A stretch of 64,000 bases of DNA from an uncultured Oscillospiraceae bacterium (lineage in GTDB: Bacteria > Bacillota > Clostridia > Oscillospirales > Oscillospiraceae). A model generated the notes under the pieces. It saw only the letters and a list, made by a program, of their open reading frames with translations, was not told the DNA's origin and made no database searches. The stretch covers positions 124,001-188,000 of the forward strand of contig CAKTPI010000002.1 in the NCBI GenBank assembly GCA_934591635.1, read 5' to 3'. The position numbers and the translations under genes are program-made. This document shows, piece after piece, positions 56,009 through 64,000 of the stretch (positions are counted from its first letter, which is position 1; every line of letters starts with the position of its first letter).

Positions 56009-56844
56009 CTGTCGGAATTTTGGGCCTGGGCCTGATCGGCGGTTCCCTGGCAAGAGCCTACAAGCTGGCAGGGCATACGGTATACGCCAAGAATCGGGAT
56101 GCGGATATGCTGGCCTTTGCCATGCTGGCCGGGGCGGTGGACGGTACCTTGGATGAAAATACCGTTCCGCAATGCGATTTATTGCTGCTTGCCATCTATC
56201 CTGATGGCAGTGCCAGTTGGCTGGAGGAGAATGGAGCACGGATTTCGCGGGATGCTCTGGTCATTGACTGCTGCGGCACCAAGCGGGAGATCTGCCGCCG
56301 GTGCTTCCCGGTGGCCGAAACCTATGGCTTTACCTTTGTGGGCGGGCATCCCATGGCGGGCTCTCAGTTTTCCGGCTTCAAATACAGCCGCGCCACCCTT
56401 TTCCAGGGTGCTCCCATGGTGCTGGTGCCTCCGGTTTATGATGATATGGCCCTGCTGCAGCGGGTGAAGGATGCGCTGGCTCCTTGCGGCTTTGGCTTCT
56501 TCTCCGTTACCACAGCAGAGGCGCACGACCGGATGATCGCTTTTACCTCCCAGATGCCCCATATTCTCAGCAATGCCTTTATAAAGTCTCCTACTGCTCT
56601 GGAGCACCGGGGCTTTTCTGCCGGAAGCTACCGGGATTTGACCCGGGTCGCCTGGCTGAATCCCGGTATGTGGACAGAGCTGTTTTTGGAAAATCGGGAC
56701 AACCTGCTCTTTGAGCTGGATGCCTACATTGCGAGCCTGACGCAGTACCGGGAGGCACTGGAGGCAAAGGACGAGCCGCGGCTTTATCAGCTGCTGGAGG
56801 AAGGAAAAGAGCGGAAGGAAGCGGTGGACGGATGCAAAAAGTAA
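56005..56844 (+). CDS. tyrA: Prephenate dehydrogenase
   Basis: Oxidatively decarboxylates prephenate to 4-hydroxyphenylpyruvate, the Tyr branch. 279 residues. The NAD loop GILGLGLIGGSLARAY is at residues 4-19; GGHPMAGSQFSGFKYS near 112-127 and AEAHDRMIAFTSQMPHI near 172 are the catalytic parts. The DRxxAFTSQMPHI stretch is typical. There is no C-terminal ACT domain, so allostery would come from other enzymes. It overlaps aroB by 13 bases. Confidence 0.94.
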   Translation: MTVGILGLGLIGGSLARAYKLAGHTVYAKNRDADMLAFAMLAGAVDGTLDENTVPQCDLLLLAIYPDGSASWLEENGARISRDALVIDCCGTKREICRRCFPVAETYGFTFVGGHPMAGSQFSGFKYSRATLFQGAPMVLVPPVYDDMALLQRVKDALAPCGFGFFSVTTAEAHDRMIAFTSQMPHILSNAFIKSPTALEHRGFSAGSYRDLTRVAWLNPGMWTELFLENRDNLLFELDAYIASLTQYREALEAKDEPRLYQLLEEGKERKEAVDGCKK

Positions 56845-57884
56845 CGGTACACGCTTCCAGAAATTACGAGATCCTTATTGGCAGCGGCCTGCTTTCCACC
56901 CTGGGAGAGGAGACAGCAAGATGTGTGCACGGAAAAAAAGTCTGCCTTGTCAGCGACTCCAATGTATATCCGCTGCATGGACCGGTGGCGGAGGAAAGCC
57001 TGAAAAAAGCCGGATTTCATGTATTTTCCTATGTTTTTCCAGCCGGTGAGGAAAGCAAGAATGGGGAAAACTATCTGTCCCTTCTGAACTTCCTTGCCCG
57101 GAACCAGCTGACCCGGGCAGACTGCCTGATTGCGTTGGGAGGCGGTGTGACAGGGGATTTGACTGGGTTCGCGGCGGCTACCTACCTGCGGGGGATCGCC
57201 TTTATCCAGGTGCCTACCACGCTGCTTGCGGCGGTGGATTCCTCTGTGGGCGGCAAGACGGCCATCGACCTCCCGGCCGGGAAAAATCTGGCTGGCGCCT
57301 TTTACCAGCCCAACCTGGTGCTCTGTGATACGGACACCCTGCAAACGCTGCCCAGAGAGATTTTCCTGGATGGCTGCGCGGAGGTGATCAAATACGGCAT
57401 TCTGTATGACAAACCGTTTTTTGAATATTTGCAGGCAGCAGGGCCAGAATTTGACCGGGAGCGGGTGATTCGACGCTGTGTGGAGCTGAAGCGGGACGTG
57501 GTAGCTGAGGATGAATTTGACACCGGAGAGCGAATGAAGCTCAACCTGGGCCACACTGTGGGGCATGGAGTAGAGGCAAAGAGCCATTTTGCTGTTTCTC
57601 ACGGCAAGGCGGTTGCCATTGGCACGGCCATTGTCAGCCGCGCTGCAGCACAGGGTGGGATGCTTTCCCGGTTGGATGCAGACACCATTGTGGATACGCT
57701 TCAGGCCTTTGGACTGCCAACCGTGACTGCGTATACAGCGGAAGAACTGGTGCATTATATGCTTTCGGATAAAAAGCGCGCCGGCGGTACGGTAAATCTG
57801 ATCGTGCCCCGGGCAATCGGACGCTGCGACATTGTTCCCACACCGGTGGAGCAGCTTGACGCCTTTGTGCAGTCAGGATTATAA
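56832..57884 (+). CDS. aroB: 3-dehydroquinate synthase
   Basis: Converts DAHP to 3-dehydroquinate using NAD and a divalent metal. 350 residues: GGGVTGDLTGFAAATYLRG (about 100-119) is the NAD site, VDSSVGGKTAIDLPAGKNL (about 134-153) the substrate Lys region, and metal ligands are the Glu in DGCAEVIKYG and His in LNLGHTVGHGVE near 240. GKAVAIGTAIVSR follows. It overlaps tyrA by 13 bases and lies two bases before aroA. Confidence 0.95.
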   Translation: MQKVTVHASRNYEILIGSGLLSTLGEETARCVHGKKVCLVSDSNVYPLHGPVAEESLKKAGFHVFSYVFPAGEESKNGENYLSLLNFLARNQLTRADCLIALGGGVTGDLTGFAAATYLRGIAFIQVPTTLLAAVDSSVGGKTAIDLPAGKNLAGAFYQPNLVLCDTDTLQTLPREIFLDGCAEVIKYGILYDKPFFEYLQAAGPEFDRERVIRRCVELKRDVVAEDEFDTGERMKLNLGHTVGHGVEAKSHFAVSHGKAVAIGTAIVSRAAAQGGMLSRLDADTIVDTLQAFGLPTVTAYTAEELVHYMLSDKKRAGGTVNLIVPRAIGRCDIVPTPVEQLDAFVQSGL

Positions 57885-57886
57885 AT

Positions 57887-59083
57887 ATGGATATTATCAT
57901 CAAACCAAGGAAGCTTGCGGGGACGGTGACGGCGATTCCCTCTAAGTCCCAGGCCCACCGGCTGCTGATTTGCGCAGCCTTTGCGGAACACGGGACGGTA
58001 CTACGCTGCCCGGAGACCAACCGGGATATTGACGCCACGGTCCAATGCCTGAATGCACTGGGGGCAAAAATCGTCCGAACACCGGAGGGCTTTGCGGTGG
58101 AGCCGGTATCGGAAATTCCAAGCCGGGCAGATCTCCACTGCCAGGATAGCGGGTCTACACTGCGCTTCCTGCTGCCTGTGGTGGGGGCACTGGGCTGCGA
58201 TACCACCTTTTATCTCACCGGCCGGCTGCCCCAGCGGCCGCTCTCTCCCCTGTGGGAGGAGATGGAGCGCATGGGCTGCCGGCTCACCCGACCAACAGAA
58301 AATACGATTCGCTGTCAGGGAAAGCTGAAGGCCGGAAGCTATGCCATCAGCGGCGGCGTTTCCAGTCAGTTTATTACAGGCTTACTGCTGGCCCTGTCCT
58401 TGCTTCCCGGTAAAAGCAAAATCGAGATCACCGGAAAGCTGGAATCGGCCCCCTATGTGACCATGACTTTGCAGGCCATGGAGCAATTCGGCGTGAACGT
58501 GCGGGATTTTATCATTCCCGGTGGGCAGCAATTTACCTCCCCCGGCACGGTTGCGGTGGAGGGAGATTGGAGCAACGCCGCTTTCTTTCTGGCGGCAAAG
58601 GCACTGGGGAGTGACGTCAGTGTTGCCAACCTGAATCCCAATTCTCCCCAGGGGGATCGGGCTGCGGCAGTGCTGCTTCCGGCGCTTCGCGAAAGGCAAA
58701 CAATTGATGCTGCGGATATCCCTGATCTGGTGCCCATCCTGGCGGTGGTTGCAGCCTGCAATCAGGGCGCAGTGTTTACGGAAATTGCCCGGCTGCGGTT
58801 AAAGGAATCCGACCGGGTAGAATCGGTGAAGGAAATGATTTGCGCGCTGGGCGGTCAGGCAGAGGCAGATGAGCATACGCTGACCGTCTCCGGTACCGGC
58901 CTTTTTGGGGGTACGGTTGATGCCCAAAATGACCACCGCATTGCCATGTCCGCCGCCATTGCGGCAACGGTCTGCAAAAAAGACGTGACCATTCTGGGGG
59001 CGGAATGCGTTCAAAAATCCTATCCCCAATTCTGGGAAGTTTATAAAGAGCTGGGAGGATATTATGAGCAGTACCTACGGTGA
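57887..59083 (+). CDS. aroA: 3-phosphoshikimate 1-carboxyvinyltransferase (EPSP synthase)
   Basis: Joins PEP to shikimate-3-phosphate. 398 residues. The Lys of IPSKSQAHRLLICAAFA (about 19-30), QDSGSTLRFLLPVVGALG (about 85-100; the family has NSGT-xR) and GDWSNAAFFLAAKAL, then RLKESDRVESVKEM (about 310). No clear glyphosate-tolerance change can be assigned by eye. It overlaps aroC by 20 bases. Confidence 0.95.
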   Translation: MDIIIKPRKLAGTVTAIPSKSQAHRLLICAAFAEHGTVLRCPETNRDIDATVQCLNALGAKIVRTPEGFAVEPVSEIPSRADLHCQDSGSTLRFLLPVVGALGCDTTFYLTGRLPQRPLSPLWEEMERMGCRLTRPTENTIRCQGKLKAGSYAISGGVSSQFITGLLLALSLLPGKSKIEITGKLESAPYVTMTLQAMEQFGVNVRDFIIPGGQQFTSPGTVAVEGDWSNAAFFLAAKALGSDVSVANLNPNSPQGDRAAAVLLPALRERQTIDAADIPDLVPILAVVAACNQGAVFTEIARLRLKESDRVESVKEMICALGGQAEADEHTLTVSGTGLFGGTVDAQNDHRIAMSAAIAATVCKKDVTILGAECVQKSYPQFWEVYKELGGYYEQYLR

Positions 59084-60125
59084 AAACCTGAAATTGTCCA
59101 TTTTCGGTCAGTCCCACGGCCTGGCCATCGGCATGACCCTGGACGGCATCCCGGCAGGGCTGCCAGTGGATTTGGAGGTGTTGCAGGCGTTCCTCAACCG
59201 CCGTGCCCCGGGGCAGAATGATTTTTCAACTCCGCGCCGGGAGGAGGATCGGCCGGAGTTTTTAAGCGGCCTGCTGGACGGCTTCACCTGCGGGGCCCCC
59301 ATTGCAGCCATTATCCGCAATACCAATACCCGTTCGGGAGATTATGCCAATCTGAAGGACTGCCCCCGCCCCGGTCATGCAGATTATACGGCACAGGTCA
59401 AATATGGCGGTTACCAGGACAGCGCCGGTGGCGGCCATTTTTCCGGCCGCCTGACAGCGCCGCTGTGCGTTGCCGGCGGATTGTGCAAGCAGTGGCTGGA
59501 GGGTCGGGGAATCCGCATTGGGGCCCATATTACGGCCATTGAAGGGGAGGAGGATATTTCCTTTGAACCGTTGTGCCCCCAGCTGGACGCGGTGCAGATA
59601 GATTTTCCCGTGCTGGACAGAGAGGCAGGGATTCGCATGCGGGCTGCGGTGGCCCGAGTCAAGGCAGAGCAGGACAGCGTGGGCGGCGTTATCGAGTGCG
59701 CCGTTACCGGCCTCCCTGCCGGACTGGGAGAACCCATGTTCGGGGGCGTGGAGAATCGGATTGCGCAGATCGTTTACGGCATCCCGGCAGTGAAGGGCGT
59801 GGAGTTCGGCGCTGGCTTTGGAGCGGCGAAGCTTCGGGGCAGTCAGAATAACGATGATTTCCGGATGGAAAATGGCCGGGTCATCACCGCCTCCAATCAC
59901 TGCGGCGGTATCCTGGGGGGCATTACGAATGGCATGCCGGTGCTGTTCCGGGTGGCCGTCAAGCCCACTCCCTCCATTTCTCAGGTGCAGCAGAGTGTGT
60001 CGCTGTCTGAGCAGGAAAACCGGGGCCTTGTCATTAAAGGCCGCCACGACCCCTGCATTGTTCCTCGGGCGGTACCGGTGGTGGAGGCCGCGGCTGCGAT
60101 TGCCCTATTCGATTTAATGCTGTAA
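59064..60125 (+). CDS. aroC: Chorismate synthase
   Basis: Eliminates phosphate from EPSP to make chorismate, using reduced FMN. 353 residues beginning MSSTYGENLKLSIFGQSHG; the first His of this stretch and HGLAIGMTLDGIPAGLP are conserved. RPGHADYTAQVKYGGYQDSA (about 96-115), SGRLTAPLCVAGGL and the C-terminal RHDPCIVPRAVPVVEAAAAI are diagnostic. It overlaps the end of aroA and is followed by pheA after 17 bases with GGAGACG. Confidence 0.96.
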   Translation: MSSTYGENLKLSIFGQSHGLAIGMTLDGIPAGLPVDLEVLQAFLNRRAPGQNDFSTPRREEDRPEFLSGLLDGFTCGAPIAAIIRNTNTRSGDYANLKDCPRPGHADYTAQVKYGGYQDSAGGGHFSGRLTAPLCVAGGLCKQWLEGRGIRIGAHITAIEGEEDISFEPLCPQLDAVQIDFPVLDREAGIRMRAAVARVKAEQDSVGGVIECAVTGLPAGLGEPMFGGVENRIAQIVYGIPAVKGVEFGAGFGAAKLRGSQNNDDFRMENGRVITASNHCGGILGGITNGMPVLFRVAVKPTPSISQVQQSVSLSEQENRGLVIKGRHDPCIVPRAVPVVEAAAAIALFDLML

Positions 60126-60142
60126 AGAAAGAAGGAGACGCA

Positions 60143-61285
60143 ATGGATATCACTGAATTGCGTGGTGAGATCGATAAAATTGATAAGGAGCTGCTGCGGC
60201 TCTTTTGCGCCCGCATGGAGGTTTCTGCTCAGGTGGCGGACTACAAGCGGGAGCGGAATCTGCCGATTTATGTCCCGGCCCGGGAACGGGAGATTTTGCA
60301 GAACGTGGCGGAGAAGGCAGGCCCGGAGTTTGCAAGCGATGCCAGAATCCTGTACGCTACAATTTTGGAGCTGAGCCGGGGATACCAAGCCAAACGCAAC
60401 GGAAAGGAGACCGCACTGTTCCGGGAGATTACCGCCGCCATTGAGCAGACGCCCAGGCTTTTCCCACGGGCACCTATGGTTGCCTGCCAGGGGGTGGAGG
60501 GGGCCTATTCCCAGCTTGCCTGTGAGAAAATTTTCCAAAGCCCCATGATCCTGTATTTTAAGAGCTTTGAGGGCGTGTTCAATGCCATTGAGAAAGGAAT
60601 GTGCCAGTATGGCGTGCTGCCTATTGAAAATTCTACTGCCGGTTCTGTGAATCAGGTGTATGATTTGATGATCCAGCACCATTTCTCCATTGTCCGTACC
60701 TTCCGCCTGAAGGTGGATCACAATCTGCTGGTGAATCCCGGCACCAAGCTGGAGAATGTCCGGGAGATCTATTCCCATCAACAAGCGATCAGCCAGTGCG
60801 CGGGCTTTCTGAGCAAGCTCCCCAATGTAAACGTGGTGGCAGTGGAGAATACGGCGGTTGCCGCTCAGATGGTGGCTTCTTCCGGACGGAAGGACGTCGC
60901 AGCTCTCAGCAGCCGATCCTGTGCGCAGCTCTACGGCCTGGAAAATATTGCTCCCAGCATCCAGGATAAGGGCAATAACCGTACCCGTTTTATCTGTATC
61001 AGCAAAAATCTGGAGATTTATCCCGGCGCGGACAGAACCAGTATTATGATGATCCTGCCGCATAAGCCGGGTGCTCTGTATAAGGTGCTGGCCCGGTTCT
61101 ACACCCTGGGCATCAACATGACCAAGCTGGAATCCCGGCCGCTGCCGGATCGGGAATTCGAATTCATGTTTTATTTCGACCTGGAGACCTCTATTTATTC
61201 CCAGGAGTTTGTGCAGCTGATGTGTGAGCTGGACGATTTCTGCGAGGAGTTCAAATATTTAGGCAGCTACAGCGAGGTGGTGTAA
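60143..61285 (+). CDS. pheA: Bifunctional chorismate mutase / prephenate dehydratase
   Basis: Makes phenylpyruvate from chorismate in two steps. 380 residues in three parts: AroQ-type chorismate mutase (1-85; LRGEIDKIDKELLRLFCARM), prephenate dehydratase (about 112-285; GVEGAYSQLACEKIF, ENSTAGSVNQVYDLM, NRTRFICIS with the catalytic Thr), and a C-terminal ACT domain (about 298-370; HKPGALYKVLARFYTLGINM and ESRPLPD) that binds Phe for feedback. The same domain order as E. coli PheA. It starts 17 bases after aroC; the AroE-AroK fusion is one base away. Confidence 0.95.
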   Translation: MDITELRGEIDKIDKELLRLFCARMEVSAQVADYKRERNLPIYVPAREREILQNVAEKAGPEFASDARILYATILELSRGYQAKRNGKETALFREITAAIEQTPRLFPRAPMVACQGVEGAYSQLACEKIFQSPMILYFKSFEGVFNAIEKGMCQYGVLPIENSTAGSVNQVYDLMIQHHFSIVRTFRLKVDHNLLVNPGTKLENVREIYSHQQAISQCAGFLSKLPNVNVVAVENTAVAAQMVASSGRKDVAALSSRSCAQLYGLENIAPSIQDKGNNRTRFICISKNLEIYPGADRTSIMMILPHKPGALYKVLARFYTLGINMTKLESRPLPDREFEFMFYFDLETSIYSQEFVQLMCELDDFCEEFKYLGSYSEVV

Positions 61286-61286
61286 T

Positions 61287-62513
61287 ATGAACTGCGGATT
61301 GCTGGGCAGAAAATTGGGACATAGCTATTCTCCGCAAATTCATGCCCAATTGGGAGATTATCGCTATTGCCTGTTTGAAAAAGAGCCGGAGGAAATTGCG
61401 GCATTCCTGAAAAGCGGAGACTTTACCGGACTGAATGTGACCATCCCCTATAAAAAAGATGTCATTCCCTATCTGGATGAGCTTTCTGCGGCAGCACAGC
61501 GGCTGGGGGCGGTGAACACCGTTGTCCGCCGTCCGGATGGCAGTCTGATTGGCCACAATACCGATTATTTTGGCTTCCAGTGGCTGGTGCGGAAAAGCGG
61601 GCTGGAAGTTGCAGGGAAAAAGGTGCTGGTGCTGGGCAGCGGCGGCGCCTCCAATACGGCGGTGGCAGTTCTGCGGGAGTTAGGAGCCAATGTAGTGGTC
61701 ATTTCCCGCACCGGGGAGAACAATTACGAGAACCTGCCCCGGCATGCCGATGCCGCGGTCATTGTCAATGCGACTCCGGTGGGAATGTATCCCAACACTG
61801 GGAAAAGCCCTCTGAGTCTGGAATTGTTCCCCTGGCTGGAAGGGGTGCTGGACGTGGTGTATAACCCGGCCAGAACCCAGATCCTGTTGGAAGCGGAACG
61901 CCGGGGATTGGTGGCGCTGAACGGCCTGTGGATGCTGGTAGCGCAGGCGAAGGAAAGCGCTGAGTGGTTTACCGGAGAAAAAATCAGTGATGCTGTCATT
62001 GCTGCAATTCACCATTCGCTGCGGCTGCAAATGGAGAATGTCATCCTCATCGGCATGCCCGGCTGCGGGAAGACCACCGTGGGCCAGCAGCTTGCACAAA
62101 AGCTCAAGAAGAAATTTGTGGATGCAGACAGTGCGTTGGAAGAAGCCACCGGCCGGAAGATTACAGACATCATCCCACAGGACGGCGCGGAGGCTTTCCG
62201 CCGCATGGAATCGGAGATTTTGGAGGATTTGGGCAAAAGAAGCGGCCTGGTGATTGCAACCGGCGGCGGCTGCGTCACCCAGGCGCGGAATTATCCGCTG
62301 CTGCATCAGAACGGGACGCTCTTCTGGTTGACCAGAGATTTGAAAAAGCTTCCTACCGATGGCCGTCCCTTCTCCCAGATGGAGAGTCTGGAGCGGATGT
62401 TCGAGGTCCGGGAACCGCTATACCGGCAGTTTGCCGATGCGGTGATATCCAATGACGGAACACTGGAGCAGACATTGGCGGGAATCCGGCAGAAACTGGA
62501 GGAGACAGTATGA
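61287..62513 (+). CDS. Shikimate dehydrogenase-shikimate kinase fusion (AroE-AroK)
   Basis: 408 residues covering two consecutive steps. Residues 1-247 are AroE: GLLGRKLGHSYSPQIHAQLG, LNVTIPYKKDVIPY with the catalytic Lys (about 55), and LGSGGASNTAVAVLREL (about 115). Residues 249-408 are AroK: ILIGMPGCGKTTVGQQLA (Walker A), VDADSALEEATG (shikimate-binding Asp), ATGGGCV (about 325) and REPLYRQFADAVI. The junction reads RLQMENVILIG, with Met249 as a former kinase start. It gives equal amounts of both enzymes. The stop overlaps aroQ (ATGA). Confidence 0.93.
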   Translation: MNCGLLGRKLGHSYSPQIHAQLGDYRYCLFEKEPEEIAAFLKSGDFTGLNVTIPYKKDVIPYLDELSAAAQRLGAVNTVVRRPDGSLIGHNTDYFGFQWLVRKSGLEVAGKKVLVLGSGGASNTAVAVLRELGANVVVISRTGENNYENLPRHADAAVIVNATPVGMYPNTGKSPLSLELFPWLEGVLDVVYNPARTQILLEAERRGLVALNGLWMLVAQAKESAEWFTGEKISDAVIAAIHHSLRLQMENVILIGMPGCGKTTVGQQLAQKLKKKFVDADSALEEATGRKITDIIPQDGAEAFRRMESEILEDLGKRSGLVIATGGGCVTQARNYPLLHQNGTLFWLTRDLKKLPTDGRPFSQMESLERMFEVREPLYRQFADAVISNDGTLEQTLAGIRQKLEETV

Positions 62514-62938
62514 AAATTTTGGTTATCAATGGCCCTAACCTGAATTTCCTGGGCATCCGGGAGCCGGGTATCTATGGCAGCAGCACCTTCGCGGATTTAT
62601 TGAGGCTGCTGGAGCAGTGGGCCGCGGAGCTGAGTGTGGAGGTTGAGCAGTACCAAAGCAATCACGAGGGCGACTTGGTGGATAAGATTCAGGAGGCCTA
62701 TGGGAAGGTGGATGGCATCGTCATCAACCCTGCTGCCTATACCCACACGAGTGTGGCCATCCTGGATGCCTTAAAGGCAGTCAGCATCCCGGCGGTGGAG
62801 GTGCACATCTCTGATGTGGATGCCAGAGAGTCCTTCCGCCAGATTTCCTATGCGGGCATGGCCTGCAAACACACCATCAAGGGCCAGGGCCTCGATGGCT
62901 ACCGCCAGGCCATACAATGGTTAGTGGAGCACAAATAA
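62510..62938 (+). CDS. aroQ: 3-dehydroquinate dehydratase, type II
   Basis: Dehydrates 3-dehydroquinate to 3-dehydroshikimate. 142 residues of the type II dodecameric family: INGPNLNFLGIREPGIYG (with the catalytic Tyr of the lid), EQYQSNHEGDLVDKIQEAY near 49, the catalytic His in AAYTHTSVAILDAL (about 84) and VEVHISDVDARESFR (about 103). It overlaps the AroE-AroK stop by four bases, and ends the operon with a strong terminator. Confidence 0.95.
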   Translation: MKILVINGPNLNFLGIREPGIYGSSTFADLLRLLEQWAAELSVEVEQYQSNHEGDLVDKIQEAYGKVDGIVINPAAYTHTSVAILDALKAVSIPAVEVHISDVDARESFRQISYAGMACKHTIKGQGLDGYRQAIQWLVEHK

Positions 62939-62941
62939 TGC

Positions 62942-62979
62942 AAAAAATCTCCTGCCAGGCATTCGGCAGGAGATTTTTT
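62942..62979. terminator. Terminator of the aromatic operon
   Basis: A 15-bp perfect stem (62942-62956 with 62965-62979; arm AAAAAATCTCCTGCC), 8-base loop, followed by T run in both directions. The stop of the minus-strand PLC gene lies at its far edge. Confidence 0.92.
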
Positions 62980-63544
62980 ATGGTGTGACCGGTTTCGGCC
63001 GCAGCTCTGCTGTCAGTCTTTGGGTGAGCATGCAGCAGGTGCGGAAAGCATAGTCCGTGTCGGTTTCGATGGAGCCGGGAAGCTTCATGTAGGCGGTGTG
63101 CATCAGTCGAATCAGGGCGGCGGGGGAGCCGCAATAGCGGAAGGAGGGAACAGGGCGCCGGTGGAGCTGTGCCAAAAAGAAATTTTGCAGCGCAACCTCG
63201 TAGCGCCGGTGGTCGTTCAGATTGTCACCGAACCTTTCATCGTGGGCGTAGGTGAAAGCGTCCATGGTATAGTGGATCAACTTGCCCAGACAGTAATAAT
63301 CCCAGGGGGAAAAGTTCTGCTTGCCATCCAGCCGCATGGCCAGCCGCACCATAAAGCGACTGGCGTTGCTGTAGTTGTGCCCCCGCATCCAGTGGCTGCG
63401 CAGAGATCCCTTGATATAGGTGGCCGGATTTTTATCCGGTTGGGTGCAGCCAAGCAGAAACAGCTTTGCTTTTCCTTTCGGAATATCGGGCAGGTAGGCC
63501 TGCAGCAAAACGCGTCCCATAGCGGCGTGGCTTTTATTTCGCAT
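62978..63544 (-). CDS. Zinc-dependent phospholipase C family protein
   Basis: 188 residues related to the zinc-dependent phospholipase C/bacterial PLC-like family. His motifs that would bind zinc: RGHNYSNASRFMVRLAMRL (about 56-74), LGKLIHYTMDAFTYAHDERF (about 90-109, with HxxxD) and NDHRRYEVAL. No signal peptide is seen, unlike secreted toxins. ATG at 63542-63544 has AGGAGG about six bases upstream. Substrate unknown; assignment is at family level. Confidence 0.75.
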   Translation of the reverse strand: MRNKSHAAMGRVLLQAYLPDIPKGKAKLFLLGCTQPDKNPATYIKGSLRSHWMRGHNYSNASRFMVRLAMRLDGKQNFSPWDYYCLGKLIHYTMDAFTYAHDERFGDNLNDHRRYEVALQNFFLAQLHRRPVPSFRYCGSPAALIRLMHTAYMKLPGSIETDTDYAFRTCCMLTQRLTAELRPKPVTP

Positions 63545-63647
63545 TTGATTCCTCCTCCCGGCGCTTTTCAAATTTCAAACGAATTATAGCACGCTGACCG
63601 AATAAATTGTGAAATAATTGCGAATCTTTTTATAGAAAATACAGGAA

Positions 63648-63681
63648 GATCCCCCGCTGCCTTATAGAACAGCGGGGGATC
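63648..63681 (-). terminator. Terminator downstream of the gene cut by the right edge
   Basis: A 12-bp perfect stem (63648-63659 with 63670-63681; arm GATCCCCCGCTG), 10-base loop, five bases past the stop at 63686. The following U tract is weak (TTCCTGTATTTTC). Confidence 0.7.
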
Positions 63682-63685
63682 GAAG

Positions 63686-64000
63686 TTATTGGATAATCAA
63701 AGGGGCGGAGGCAACAAAAAGGCCATTAAAATAAATGTCCAGGGTGTAGCTTCCTGTCTCGGTGGGGGCAACGGGGATATCCAGAGCGGCGGTAGGCGCG
63801 CTGGTCTTGCCCCACAGCTCCCGCCATGTGGCGGTATCCTCGCCAATCCATTCGGGTGCGACATCGCCGCTGGCATCCCGGAAGACATAGAGAATGCTGA
63901 ACTCCTCCATATCGGTCAGGTATACGCCGTACTGATTCTGCAGAACCACGGAAATGGGCTGACCGGAGGTGAAGGACTGGGTGAAGCTGTCACTGGGGAC
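63686..64000 (-). CDS. Protein of unknown function, N-terminus beyond the right edge
   Basis: About 104 residues of a longer protein; its start is off the right side. The visible part reads VPSDSFTQSFTSGQPISVVL and continues to LYVFRDASGDVAPEWIGEDT. The end YTLDIYFNGLFVASAPLIIQ has the shape of a beta-sandwich tail. No enzyme motif could be recognised. It has many Asp, Thr and Ser residues, as in exported or surface proteins (inference). Family is not assigned. Confidence 0.6.
   Translation of the reverse strand, partial: VPSDSFTQSFTSGQPISVVLQNQYGVYLTDMEEFSILYVFRDASGDVAPEWIGEDTATWRELWGKTSAPTAALDIPVAPTETGSYTLDIYFNGLFVASAPLIIQ

Noticed and set aside
1..64000. CRISPR array, prophage or transposase
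   Set aside because: No spaced direct repeats, phage structural genes, integrase or transposase were recognised.

Overview
The window is a GC-rich (about 55-60%), gene-dense stretch of chromosome. It looks like a spore-forming gut Clostridia member, most likely Oscillospirales (Oscillospiraceae/Ruminococcaceae-like); this is inferred from gene content, not a database match. The clues are the sporulation genes yabP/yabQ, a Spo0A-type DNA-binding domain, a DUF1540 protein, an ECF sigma/anti-sigma pair, a Mrp/Mbh-type antiporter operon, and genes for host-derived sialic acid. No prophage, transposase or CRISPR array was seen.

Layout. 1-4.2 kb (minus): YceD-like DUF177 protein, rpmF, a metallo-beta-lactamase-fold hydrolase, der, plsY and gpsA (cut by the left edge). 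4.3-7.4 kb (minus): a Spo0A-like response regulator, an HtrA protease, a tiny DUF1540 protein and tRNA-Gln, whose 3' end plus terminator is duplicated nearby. 7.5-11.9 kb (minus): larC-larB-larE for the nickel-pincer cofactor, tatD, a phosphopantetheinyl transferase and a DUF308 membrane protein. 12.1-17.7 kb (plus): yabP-yabQ-divIC-S1 protein, then an SDR reductase, rpiB, prfA, tsaE, tsaB and upp. 17.8-21.7 kb (minus): a MarR-controlled heterodimeric ABC exporter. 21.8-24.7 kb (minus): zur-znuA-znuC-znuB behind a Zur/Fur box. 24.8-26.9 kb: a cytidine-deaminase-like gene whose start codon is ATA, a hexapeptide acetyltransferase and an APH-fold kinase. 27-36.1 kb (minus): ten Mrp/Mbh-type cation/proton antiporter genes with four large antiporter-like subunits. 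36.4-38.9 kb (plus): a patatin-like lipase and an ECF sigma/anti-sigma pair.

38.9-49.9 kb is a sialic acid / amino-sugar locus. Transport is by a CUT1 ABC system; NanA cleaves the sugar, a YhcH/NanQ-type protein probably speeds anomerisation, an AGE-family epimerase probably turns ManNAc into GlcNAc, an atypical ROK protein probably phosphorylates it, and NagA deacetylates GlcNAc-6-P. An RpiR-family regulator sits inside, and matching GAAAA-N3-TTTTC dyads lie at two promoters. 50-53.3 kb (minus): a eukaryote-like glycogen branching enzyme and a GT4 glycosyltransferase; then two GNAT acetyltransferases.

54.7-63 kb (plus) is one operon with every enzyme from DAHP synthase to prephenate dehydratase and prephenate dehydrogenase (aroF-tyrA-aroB-aroA-aroC-pheA-aroE/K fusion-aroQ). 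A short leader peptide rich in Tyr and Phe codons, followed by a terminator, precedes it: a ribosome-mediated attenuator matched to the two end products. The window ends with a zinc-dependent phospholipase C-like protein and a gene cut by the right edge.
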